From: Protula sp. h YS-2021
Taxonomy: Eukaryota; Annelida; Polychaeta; Sabellida; Serpulidae
DNA: 64,000 nt
Reading direction: 5' to 3'
Assembly: GCA_949752745.1 (NCBI GenBank)
Contig: OX457024.1
Span: forward strand, 109,296,219-109,360,218
Part shown: one piece after another, positions 30,918 through 42,693 of the stretch
Layout: every line of letters begins with the position of its first letter
How positions within the stretch are numbered: position 1 is the first letter of the stretch
Notes under the pieces: model-generated
Databases searched by the model: none
What the model was told of the DNA's origin: nothing
What the model saw: only the letters and a program-made list of their open reading frames with translations
Made by a program: the position numbers and the translations under genes

Positions 30918-33900
30918 CTATGCTATAAAGGCTGCTTTGAGCACAGCAATTGCTGTCACTAGTAGAGTGGCTAGTTGCGCAGCAGAGGAAGCCGCGACAT
31001 TGCAGGGATATCCTTCGTTTGCACAGGTACAGTATTCACCGTCGAAAGTATAGTTGGTAATACCTGGCTGCAAACACAAAAGCAATTTCAATGACATGCT
31101 ATTATTAATTTTGAAAAAAATCGCAAATCAATAGAACGTATTGGAAAATACACTGAAAAAGAGTATACACAATTCAAGTGTACAACTCTATATACTACAA
31201 TTATGCGAGTTTCTGACGTTATGTATTACAGCAAGTGCTCGTCTACAAATGAGACATGTACATACTAGTTGATAGCTGGTTGTTTAAATTTACTCAAAGA
31301 GCGCGGAGAGAGGGGGTAATTCTGAGGGCAGACGCAGTCCGTGGGTACTGACAATTTCGTTAAAAAAGTAGGAGGGTAACTTTCATTCAGCAGTGTGCGT
31401 TTTCAGAAGGCATTTTTTGGAATTTCTACAAAAGGGTTGTTAAATTCGTTTCAGCTTTGAAAAAAGGGTGTAGTTTTACACTCAACTCTCCAAGTTTTGG
31501 GTTTGTTTTTAAATGTCAAGAACATACATGGTAATCAGGCTGCACGTGAGAACCCCTGACTGTGGCACATGTACGAGGCAAGGAAACTGGTTCGTTTAAA
31601 GGGAAATGCGGGTATCTCTGCGCCATCTAGCGACCGAAATGCGCATTACAGTGAATATCGCAGAGTTTGAATCCATGTTTAAACAAAATATAAATAACTA
31701 TTAAATCCGTCTAGATCGAAGAATTCTTTTCAAAGACAAATAGGATCGTGTCCAGAAATGGTCTGTGTTGATATTTTGTTCCTAGAAGGGCCTGTGTTGA
31801 TATCTTGCCCATTAAAAGCATATTACACTGTTTTCACCATTTAACCATTGCGTCAATGGGATTTTATCAAAAAGATTGTATAATTCTGTTATTGATACGG
31901 TGATATCTATTTTTTATTTACTTAAAACATTTCATATGACGTGTTCTTTAAACAGGGAAAAAATGAGGCAATTGTCAATTGTGATTATGTGTGAATTTTG
32001 CATTTTGATTGAAATTTCTTGGTTTTCCCAATGGTTTCCATAGTAAAAGTACGCGACCTTTCAGTACCTTTCAGCTATTTCTCTTATAACATCGGTGACC
32101 CCCTTTTTCTTTTCAATTTTTAAATGTATACCCTCAAAGCATTAAACTGTGAAAGTATGAAGGAAATGTCAATTGTAGGTGAGATACCCGCATTTCCCTT
32201 TAAAATTATACATTTACGATAACCATCTATTAGTATTTGCTTTATACGCTCAGCATTCGGCATTAATGTCATAAACAGCGACAAACGAACTGGGCTTTTA
32301 AAAAGAAGATCAAAGCCGAAGTTGACCCTAATCCTTAATACTTATCCTAATCCCGAATAATTAAATAGTTGTTATGCTGATTATAGAAACATCTTATTTT
32401 ACTTATGGTGCTTTAAAAATTAGACACTGCGAGAACAGAAAACTACCTCGATATTTTTAGGGTCATAAACGCCCTTAACGTCAGTGCAGTTATATGGATT
32501 ATTGGATAAACAAGGTCCAGTGGTGATACACCCTCGCAAAATACCTCTGTCAGTTTTGGAGACACCTAAGAGAAATCAAACGAGATTTAAAGATAAGATA
32601 ATTTATACCAACAAGGTACAACGTTTATTAGAGCATAAAAACCAAAATATGCTTACAGATTAGAGCTATAACTAAAGAATAATAAAAAATGACAGATGCA
32701 AGGCAGACAGTTGAAAGCATTGGACATTTAGGGTCCAGGACTAACGTGTAATAGTTCGTTAATATTAACCTATTTGAGGTAACCAGCGTGTTCTTGACCA
32801 GGCTAGTAATATTTTCACAACTGATTATTAGTATTTGTATGCTGGATCGATGTAAGTCAGTACATGCTTAGTTATGGTGCTTTAATCTTATCTATTCCTC
32901 TTTGCATTCAGTTTTAATCTAAAAATTTGATTTTGAAGTAGACCACTCAACATTTAGTCGAATAGATTAACATGAGGTGCATGCTGAACTGTCTGGAGTC
33001 AATGGGACGTCAAACAGATAAGCATGAGGTGCGTGCTGAACTGTCTGGAGTCAATGGGACGTCAAACAGATTAGCATGAGGTGCATGCTGAACTGTCTGG
33101 AGTCAATGGGACGTATTATTAAGTATTATTAATCAGTAGGAGAATAATGACTCAAAGGTCAAGATTTTGTAACAGGTCATTATTAACTGACAGGCAATTA
33201 TATGACTTTCAAATAACAGGAATAAATTTACCGTTTACTTTTCCAACCAAAACATATCTTGTCAGAAAACATCCGCAACTACAGTTCACCGGCGTTAGAC
33301 TCATAACAGATTCCTAAGCGAAATCAAAGCCAAAAATGTGACGCAAAATTAAGGACAGAAATGTGATTTGTTTACTTGAAAGTATATGACATTTATTTTA
33401 CAAGGGATTGATCAATTAAAAGGAAGCTTCGCAAATAGAATACGTAGGAAAGCTTACAAACCTCGCAAATTTCAATATAGCAATGGTTTCGACTTTATAC
33501 AGGAAGCCATGCGTAAAGGCAGATTATAATTACAAAAGTATGCATTAAGCAAATTATTTTGAATTTATACACAACAACCGTAAAATGAAAAGAAAGAAAC
33601 ATTGAGAAAGAAATTCATTGAACATGTCATTTTTTAAGATTATTTATAATACCAATGTAGACTTTTTCAAAGTGCGATAATACTAATACAAAACAAATAA
33701 AGGAAATACATCAGAACCGCATTCTTGGTCACCGGAAGTTTGAAGGTGTCCATTAAGTAGCATAGCGTGATACTCACAGCTGAAACAGTCGACCATACCG
33801 TCTACAACATTTTGCAGGTATAAAAATGATAACTTGAGCTGATAATATGTATCTTTTAATGATAAAACAATGGTAGATGTTGAAAATTTCCACCTCACTA

Positions 33901-34359
33901 AGCTTGTAGCAGCATGGGCAAAGGTCTGGAAGGCGAGCAAGAGAAAAGCACAAGCCTGGGCGTAGGATTTCAAATCTCTAAAAATGTAAACCTAAGCTGA
34001 TAAAATCTATGTGATAATAATAAAACCGTGGTAGCGGTGATGCTGACTTATCAGAACTACCACCACCCCCCCCCCCCGTTCTTGTAGCTGGCAGCACCAT
34101 GAATAAAGGTCTGGAAGGCGAATGGGAAACTGCGCAAGGCTGGGCGAGGGACTTGAGAACTCTGCAAAACTAGGACTCATTTTAGGTTTTTACTCACAAT
34201 TTTGTGTAAATTAGAAGTGCAGAATTGAACAGAGTGTGCACATTATTTAATGCAATGTATTTGAATGCTTTCGTAAAAATTTCATTTGAAATACAAACTG
34301 GTAGGCACTGCTTGATTGAACAGTAAGCTGGCCACAGTTAACACAAACAGCAAGAACAT
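30918..34359 (-). CDS. Ly6/Quiver-like GPI-anchored protein A, 5 exons
   Basis: Exons on the minus strand: 34359-34299, 33801-33710, 33313-33232, 32565-32447, 31067-30918 (504 nt, 167 aa). All introns are GT/AG and all phases join. Exon 1 is a signal peptide (MFLLFVLTVASLLFNQAVPT). Exons 2-5 carry 12 Cys: DCFSCE and QEC, NCSCGC, RGC, PC and NC, then YCTC and PCN. CxxC at the start, RGC in the middle and a terminal CN are Ly6/uPAR features, closest to the Quiver/sleepless style. The end is a hydrophobic tail (AQLATLLVTAIAVLKAAFIA) after small residues, a GPI attachment signal. It is predicted to be a cell-surface three-finger protein; ligand unknown. The canonical domain has 10 Cys, so one extra disulfide is likely. 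AATAAA lies at 30816-30811. It is paralogous to genes B and C. Confidence 0.85.
32969..33111. repeat. 52-bp unit, 3 copies, in intron 3 of gene A
   Basis: 'catgaggtgcatgctgaact' and 32 more bases, repeated three times. Gene B's intron has a single diverged copy near 44.57 kb, so the triplication happened after the gene duplication. Confidence 0.88.
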
Positions 34360-34447
34360 CTTCCTAAAAGAGGAAACAACAAAAGGATAATTTATTGACA
34401 AATATCTACATTTTGTTTGAATTACCGCTGCACATACTGCAAGGTGA

Positions 34448-34448
34448 A

Positions 34449-34496
<48 letters not shown>
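34448..34496. repeat. (TTA)n microsatellite upstream of gene A
   Basis: About 16 units. The corresponding place upstream of gene B also has a (TTA)n run (45797-45919), so the tract predates the duplication. Confidence 0.95.
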
Positions 34497-34497
<1 letters not shown>

Positions 34498-34499
34498 AT

Positions 34500-36306
34500 T
34501 TCAATTATATTCTTATTATTGACATAAATTTGCAATCCGACTTTAACATATAGTTTATTTTAGTACGTTGTACAGATAAGTTTCCCATGTTTGTTGCTTT
34601 AATAATTTATGGATTCATTGATTTATTGTTAAATCACATCTGAGCACAAAGCTTGAATTAATTTCTATTTCGCGAAATTAAATCAGAATGTCAAAGAAAG
34701 ACAAAGCAATCAGCTACAATAAAATATAAATGAACAGATTCCATTTTCTAGTTTAAAACACCGTTTCATGCACATATTTCTCGTATATTAATAGTTCTTT
34801 TATATGTTCATTTTTTTCATTATTATGTCACATTTGAACCATTTGAATCGAAGTACAAAGAATAAACAGACTTAATTTTCTGGTCTTACGCACCCATCTG
34901 AATCAAAGCACATTTTACATTAAGTTCTATTCAGCATTTTTAGTTACCATGTTTAAGTCATTTTAACAACTTTGCAAGTAAATCCAAAGAGAGCAGAAAG
35001 AATAAAAAGCTTAAAGATAGTGATGTGATTGTGGCAGCTTGGTTTCATAGTCAGAGCGCTAGAAAAAATTAAAATTGATACTGAAAGGCAAAAGTTATCG
35101 CGTTACTAGTCATTGCCAAATCTCTACCCAACGGTTGGACTCTGCTCGTACGTCTGTAGGAACTGTAAAAGTGTGCATTATTTAAAATTGACGATTCGCT
35201 ATTTTGGTCAATCAGGAAAATGAAAAATCTGTTTGATTTTATAGCACATCGTACAACTTTCAAATTATTTGACATTTCTCATAAGGACTGTGAAGGCCTT
35301 GAATTTTTTATAAATTTTCAAGCAGTTGGCATTCTCACATTATTTTTAAGCCCTCAGAATGGTGATAAAGGTCTCGAAAGTCTAAATTTTGCAAACCATA
35401 GCAAAATTGTCCTAGGTTTATCTGATAGTTTGATCCCCTAATCCCTTAATTTTGTTTTACAGGCATGTAAATTACCTCATGGTTTTTTTTTTTTTGTTTT
35501 TTAAATTTAATATAAAAAAGCAAACATTTGAATGAATAAAGTCAGCATTGTATACTCACATTTTAAGTAGTTTGAAGAGGGTATAACTTCACACTATTCT
35601 TAACTGTTTGCTTGCAAAGCATCAGCTTTAAATGAAGTCATATGGGATGATAAAAACAGACACGCAAACACTTTGTGTGGTGAGATATTATGTAACGGAG
35701 CGCATTTCAAAGTCTTTGAAGTTAAACAAAGGACTCCATATCAATTTCGTTTGAAAAGGACATCTTTCATTTTGCTTTAAGTGCTTCATGTTCTAAGAAA
35801 AGACTGCATTTAAGGTTAAAGAAAACAACGCCAGATGCTAGAGGCCGTTATAAATGTCACTATTTAAACGTCACCATTTCTTTGTATTGAGTCTCAAGAC
35901 TGATTTATCAATTTAATACGAATACCACACTTAATACTGAAACGCAGTTTCATAAAAGCGTAGACAATAGACTAAATTAATAAAAATGATATCATTATAG
36001 TATGGCATGCATCTGCGTGGTTTGTTTTGGCACTGAGCGGTTTACTTTGTAAAAAATGAAAAGAAAGTTAACTTAAAAATTTAATGTTATTAAATGACAA
36101 TCTGCAGTAGAGGCCACACCGTATCGGGTTCTATAACGCGAAGAAATCCAGTTCTCAGATACGCACGTGTGGAACTGAGCCAATTAGTTATTTATGAAAC
36201 GCTGTTTACTAACAGAATATAACTGGTGATGATCGATTAAGAGAGATGACAAATGTACGGCCGATTTGGACAGCCCCATTGCAAGCAATTATTATTATTA
36301 TTATTA

Positions 36307-36343
<37 letters not shown>

Positions 36344-39020
36344 CACTATTATCAGTATTATTGTTGCTGTTATTATTGTTTTTTTTTGCTATTTATTGAT
36401 TCATTTTACCAGAGGTTTGATTAATATGTAGCACAGATAAGCTCTGAAATTTTGCAAGATTCTGGGGATAAGAATAAACAGATTTCATTTTCTTGTCTTA
36501 AGCACCATTTTGTGTGCAGTTTTCTAATTTATTAATTCTTTTATAAGTTTACTATTATCATTATTGTATCATTTGTGAATCATCCGAATAAAATCACAAT
36601 TTTATTTAAGCTGTATTCAGCATTGTTGATCACAATGTTTAGGTTATGTCAAGAGCTTTGCAAGGTATTCCCAACAGGGAACAAATGTAAATGTAAATCT
36701 AAACTAGAACCTCATTTCGCTAGCGAAATGTTAAGCACTTGACAAAACTTAAAACGCGAAAATACTTCCGTCAATGGGTTATTTCTTGAATAATATATTG
36801 CAAGCAACATAGCTTGAATACGTCTTATAAGCCGAGTAGTGTTTGGTTTTTGCTGGCTTAAGGTTTTATTGACTAATCAGGCATACGCCGTGTTATCTAT
36901 TTACGTAGCGAGAGCTCGCACCAAGCTGAGCAACTGTTTGTTCTGAGCTGTGCATTAAACACTCTTTTCACACAGCGTTTTAAGCAAGAAAACGAAATCG
37001 AAGGCGAAAATAAAAAGAGTCATGCACACATTCATATCAAGTTCTACCTAAGTCCCAAGTTTCTTGCCAGTGGAGTAGATGACACAGGAAAACCGGTCAC
37101 TGTCGAGAAAAGAAAAAAAAAGATACCAACGGCTGCTCGCATAAATTCAAAACTCCTTGCAAGCCAAAGACTTGTCAAGTGTTAATGATATTTAAGTTCC
37201 CGATCTCTAACTGGGTTATATAAGAACACCGCGCAGTAATATCAAAACTAGTTAAAATGACTAAAAATAACTACAGTGGTTACATTAACACATAAAATCA
37301 TATAATTGACTAGAATTAATAGCAATACAAACAAAACTTAGTACGTTACATAAAATCACTACAACTCAGTTTAACCAAAACTGTCTGAAGACCAGATTTC
37401 AAACGTTCATAGGTGGGAACCATTCAAATCTCAAGTGGAAGGCTGTTCCATAATTGAGGTGCGGTCACGGAGAAGGCATGTTGAGGGTAAATCTTGCTTC
37501 TAAATTTGGGAGCACAGAAGCGTAGTTCATTCTGCGATCAAAGCGAGCGATTGGTCGTGTATACTGATATAAGTTCATTGATGTGTAAGAATTTTATAGG
37601 AAATGCCTTGTTCTATGGAAAGCCAATGGAGACTAAAAAGCACTGGTGTAATATGGTCATATTTTCTGGTCTGATCAAGGACAAAGCAATAAGTTAAAAG
37701 AAAGCGATGTGGTTGTGACAACTTGTTATCACATTCAGAGTACAATTGTGCTAGAACTTTCTGAAGTAACACATGTGCTAACCTAAAGACTTTGAATGAA
37801 CATTACACAGTATTACTTCATATTATTTCGAGACAGGAAACAACTTTTCCCAAGCCTTGAATGAAGTCATATGACATTTCCCAGATACATATTATACATT
37901 GTGTGTTGTATAGCAGCTTTGATGCAACTATAATGCAACAAAGCAGACAGGCAAGCAGACAGTGAGCCACCTTTTATTCATTTGAAAGAGACATGTTTCC
38001 TTTGGCTTTATGTGCATAATGTTCTAAAGAAGTTCTGTATTTATGCTTAAAAGGAAACAATGCCAGATGTTTATGCCATTATAAAAGTCACTATTGAAAC
38101 GTCACTGTTTCTTTGTATTGAGTCTCATGACTCATTCTACTTATTTCATCCGAGTATCAAGCAAGCGGTGCAAGCGGACACTATAGATCATATTAGTGCA
38201 AAGCGGACACTATAGATCATATTAGTGCAAAACATTAGCATTATAATATGAAATGCCCATTCATGAGCTGTTTTGACTCAGAACAATTTTACCTTGTTAA
38301 AAATAAAAAAATATTAGTTCAAAATTTGATGGATATTAAATGCTAAACTGCAGTAGAACCACACTGTACCGGGATCTATAAGGCGAAGAAATCAAGTTCT
38401 CAGATTCGCAGACTTAAAATTAGTCCCATTATTTGTTAAGTGCTGTTTACCAACAGAAGAGGTGGAGGGAAGTGGTGGATGACCAATTAAGATGGATGAT
38501 AGGTGTATAGCTGAAAAGTGTAGCCCAACTGCAGTTAATATTATTATTATTATCATTACTATTATGGCTATTTATTAAGATGGATGACAGATGTATAGCT
38601 GAGAAGTGTAGCCCAACTGCAGTTAATACTATTATTATTATCACTACTATTATGGCTATTTATTTATTGATTTTAACCAAAGTTTGATTTAGCATGTTGT
38701 ACAGATAACGTAAGCTATAAAATGTTGCAAGGGCTTAGGAGATAGGAATGAACCGACTTCATTTTCTTTTCTTTAGCACCCTTTTTGCACATATTTCTCT
38801 ATCATTAGTATTTTTGTAAGTTTATTATTGTCATTATTATATCACACTTGAATCGTTTGAATTAAAGGACAAAATTTTATTTAAGTTCTATTCAGTATTG
38901 TTAATTACAATGTTTAAGTTATTTCAATAACTTTGCAAGGTATTCAAAACAGAGAAGACAAAACGATAAGCTTATAGAAAACGATGTGGTTGTGACAGGT
39001 TGTCGTCACATCCAGAGAGT
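34500..39020. repeat. Non-coding part of duplicated block A
   Basis: No protein-coding exon is seen. The segment 35.04-35.46 kb is homologous to 47.40-47.66 plus 50.47-50.60 kb. The segment 35.5-36.7 kb is homologous to 50.64-51.60 kb. 37.8-39.0 kb is an extra internal copy of the same sequence. The 37.42-37.80 kb part ('ggaaggctgttccataattg' ... 'gtaatatggtcatattttct') looks like a dispersed retrotransposon 3' region, and its end recurs near 46.3 and 51.6 kb. A (TTA)n run lies at 36.29-36.35 kb. Confidence 0.6.
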
Positions 39021-39509
39021 ATCCGGCGGGGGGTTGCCACGCGTTGATTTGCCACGGTTTTCCTATCATAAAGTGCTTTTAATACATAATGGAAACAATT
39101 TATCTGAAGCAAGTTTTATGACATTTACTGTGATTTTAGCTCTGCATTGATTGCGTCGCCGCTTTTCACATTCATAGCATGTGCAGCCATTTGCTAGATC
39201 TCTCAGCTTTACATAGAGAAATCCCCGGTAAATCGATTTTAGTTTTCCTCTAACTGCTTCGATGGATTCCATATTATAAATTCGCATATTCTCAACAAGT
39301 TTGTTCTTTTATACTCTATTTTATCCGGATAAATGTTACTCTGGAGTGTATATATTAATGAGATAACCAATAATATACATTAATGTTCCTGAGCATATGT
39401 AATTTAAATTGCCCCTATGAAACTAGGGAGAAGTCCGAGTGAAAAAAAATAGCAAATGAAACAAAAAATATAAACATAGATCAACAAAAAATAGATCATT
39501 CTACAAAAA

Positions 39510-39955
39510 GCGTGGTAACTCGCCGCTTGGCAAATTTTCCATGTGGCAACTCCCCGCGTGGCAACTCAGGGCTTGGCAAATTTCCATGTGGCAACTCCCC
39601 GCATAGCAACTCATCGACTAGCAACTCAGGGCTTGGCAAATTTTCAATGTGGCAACTCCCCGCATAGCAACTCATCGCATAGCAACTCAGGGCTTGGCAA
39701 ATTTTCAATGTGGCAACTCCCCGCATGGCAACTCAGGGTTGGCAAATTTTCCATGTGGCAAATCCCTACGTGGCAACTCAGGGTTTGGCAAATTTTCCAT
39801 GTGGCAAATCCCCGCATAGCAACTCATCGCATAGCAGCTCAGGGCTTGGCAAATTTCCATGTGGCAACTCCCCGCATGGCAACTCAGGGCTTGGCAAATT
39901 TTCCATGTGGCAAATCCCCGCATAGCAACTCATCGCATAGCAACTCAGGGCTTTG
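39510..39955. repeat. Minisatellite 'ggcaactccccgcatggcaa' units, 45-70 bp
   Basis: About eight units combine 'ggcaactccccgc', 'atggcaactcagggcttgg' and 'caaattttccatgt'. A short inverted relative ('gcggggggttgcca') sits at about 39028-39058. All open frames over it are periodic artefacts. Confidence 0.92.
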
Positions 39956-40559
39956 CATTTTAGACCGGTTTTATACTTTAAGAAAAACGTTGCAGTACAA
40001 TTCTGTACACAAATCACTTCTAATGTACAGTAAGTAAGTAAGCAAGTAACAGGCAGTACAATTGTGTTAATATGCTCTTAATACCTGTTAATGTACCACA
40101 ATGTCCCACATTTTGGCAGCAGTACTCTGTTGGTAACTAAAGACAATGCCAACAGGGATATAATATTCATGTATGACAGCAAATTATAGTGACATAATAA
40201 ATCTATCCGTTATTTCTAGATATCTTTTATTAAAAAATGCGTTTTTCCTCGGGCGTGGTTGCTACTAATAATTCAAAAGAGCGAACAGACAACATACTTA
40301 AAAGTTTATCAAAAATTTATAGCTCCACTCTTTCCTTCAAAAATCTTAAAAATAGGACGTTAAACGCAAACAATAATGTATCAATTCGCATCATCCCACC
40401 GTTCTCTCCATGACTTTTTGTCACGCGAAAAGTGCAATGGTAGTTTCTAGTACAGAATGTAGGCTATTTGGCTTTCTCTGTCTATCAATTTATTTACTTT
40501 TTATATTTGCACTATCCAAGTTTAACTGAAATAGTTCTTGATAACTGCATTGTTGTTAA

Positions 40560-40870
40560 ATATTGAAATTAATCCCATGACTTCAAAATGCATTGAAACG
40601 CCAAATTGTGACCTGAGGAGCGAGTGATCGAAACATATGATCTTGAACTCGTATCAGCAAAGAAATTCATAAAAATAAGAACAGCAACACAGGAATACCG
40701 AATGCTTAGAGAGCCTTCAATTTGCTGATGATATTGCCAATTTAGCCTAACGTCATGAAGACATTTAAGGAACAATAAAGAACATAGTTACCATAGTAAA
40801 ACAGACTTTCCTGAACATCAAGGATCTATAATTCCAAACGACCAACGCTCTCACACCCCATATTTTTCCT
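40560..40870 (+). mobile_element. Decayed LINE RT fragment, block B
   Basis: The plus strand reads LQFADDIANLA followed by a stop (about 40717-40752). FADD is the reverse transcriptase active-site motif. The following sequence (NIVTIVKQTFLNIKDL with stops) fits the region after the box in RTE-like elements. Homologous to 28.75-29.16 and 52.85-53.22 kb. Confidence 0.5.
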
Positions 40871-42168
40871 GTCGATGATAACATTATCCAGTAAGTATTT
40901 TTGTCTATTCAAGGAGTAAAAACAGAAGCTAAACATTTTTAGCAAAAAAATGAAAAATAAGATAAAAATAAGACACTAAAAGTAACCTCATTGGAGTACT
41001 ACCGTATGTAACTGCGTCTTGGAAGGTTACACAGAACATTTACTAAATACTACATATTTTTCAAAGGTACCTCCAGCGGATACTGAAGGATTTCATGTCA
41101 AAGACTATATCACGTGACGAGTTCTGTCGTAGGTTCAAACACACTCAGAGATCAAACGCAGGATAGGATGTCCAGCAAACGGAATCAAAAGCAATAACCA
41201 GGGTTGCAATACCATGAACTGAATAAAAAAGAGGTGACATCCAGTTCTAGGCGGAGTCCATCCATTATGTTGCATTTCGTTGCTTCACTCTAAGTAACCA
41301 GATCCAGGCACCTAAAGTTATTTCCAACGTCATCCGGTTACGAGCGCCCTCCATCCCCGCAATGTAGAATAGTTTAGGAATATGCGTACTAAACACTTAA
41401 GCTTCCAGTTGTGTTTGCTTATAGCAAACGCCACCCAGGTACTTTACGCCATTTACTGAGTGACATCGTGTAGGGCAGCATCCCTACCCCCTCGCAAGCA
41501 ATGTGAAGAAGCTGCAAAATCAGGGTACTAAAACACTTCCTCTTCTGGATTTACTTGTCTGCATGTATAATTATCAATCTTGTAATGAGTCATCATGTAT
41601 GAAGTAACCCTCTATCGCAAAAACAGGTAAACCAATCCAATATAAAAAGGGATACAAAAATACTGAGTCTTCTGGTTTTAGTGTCTGTGTGGTTAAGTTC
41701 AAGCGTTCTTAAGTATAGGTGCCCTCAAAAAAAGAGTGCAATAAAAATGCAATTAAAGTATATTAGATCGCTGCTACTGACACTGTTAGTGACTTTGCTG
41801 CTCCTGATACTGGCAGTGTCCTGCTGTTCCTTACACCGTCAGAGACCCCATTGCTCATGGCATTGTCAATGAATTCACTGCTTCTGCTCTTCCTAAAGTG
41901 GGGTGTCATTGCATTATACTAGTTAGTATCCGTTTAGAAATTTGGGGAGATAAGATATTTCTGATATCGTATTTTAGAAGCAATGCTTGGTATCGCCTGG
42001 GTACCATTTGTGGCTAACTGTTTTAAGTCTTTGTGAAGTAAGAAATGTTAAGTAGGAAAAATGAAGTGAATGAATGCATAGTCACTGTATGCTCTAATTA
42101 TATTAGAAAACGATAAGATAATATAAAATAACTAAATCTTTTTTTTAAACTGTTTGTGGGGTCGGGGT

Positions 42169-42200
42169 GACTAGACCAGAAGGAACGTTCTGGTCTAGTC
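42169..42200. repeat. Perfect 13-bp inverted repeat, 6-bp loop
   Basis: GACTAGACCAGAA and its exact reverse complement flank GGAACG. It lies downstream of Ly6-like gene B; no homologous hairpin was noticed in blocks A or C. Confidence 0.75.
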
Positions 42201-42693
42201 AATTCGGTTCGTCAGTCTCTATCTGACTGCACATAGTGCTTTTTTGCTGACATGAAACCTTGAACGGAATGAAGAATGCAACGATTAACCTCTAGGCTGA
42301 ATATACCTGGAAGTCCATGTAGTGGAATAAATAGTTTCTACAAAACAAAGCATTTTTAAAACAATTTAGAAGAACGAGTAGGAGAGTAGGATGTGTGTTT
42401 GCTATTTCGTATCTCATTGAAGACGCTATGCTATCCCTTGCTTCAGTCTACTTTTGCTGTCGCCCATTGAAAGTTTATATTTTTGTTTTATGTAAATTGT
42501 AATTATTTGACAATTTTCTTTCAATTCTAGACTATAAACCTGTTGCAAGAGTATGTTCATAGACACAAAAATGTAATAGTTTAGAATTTTATTTCATTAC
42601 TTCAGACCCACATATAGAGATGCGGTGCCACACATACAGCTTATTGTCGGTATTACTTAACAAATTCGTTACTCTCCATATATTTTGTATGGT

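Noticed and set aside
33683..33973. 96-aa minus-strand ORF as a complete secreted protein
   Set aside because: Only its end (33801-33710) is coding: it is exon 2 of Ly6-like gene A. The hydrophobic N-terminal part is intron read-through; the real signal peptide is exon 1 at 34.3 kb.
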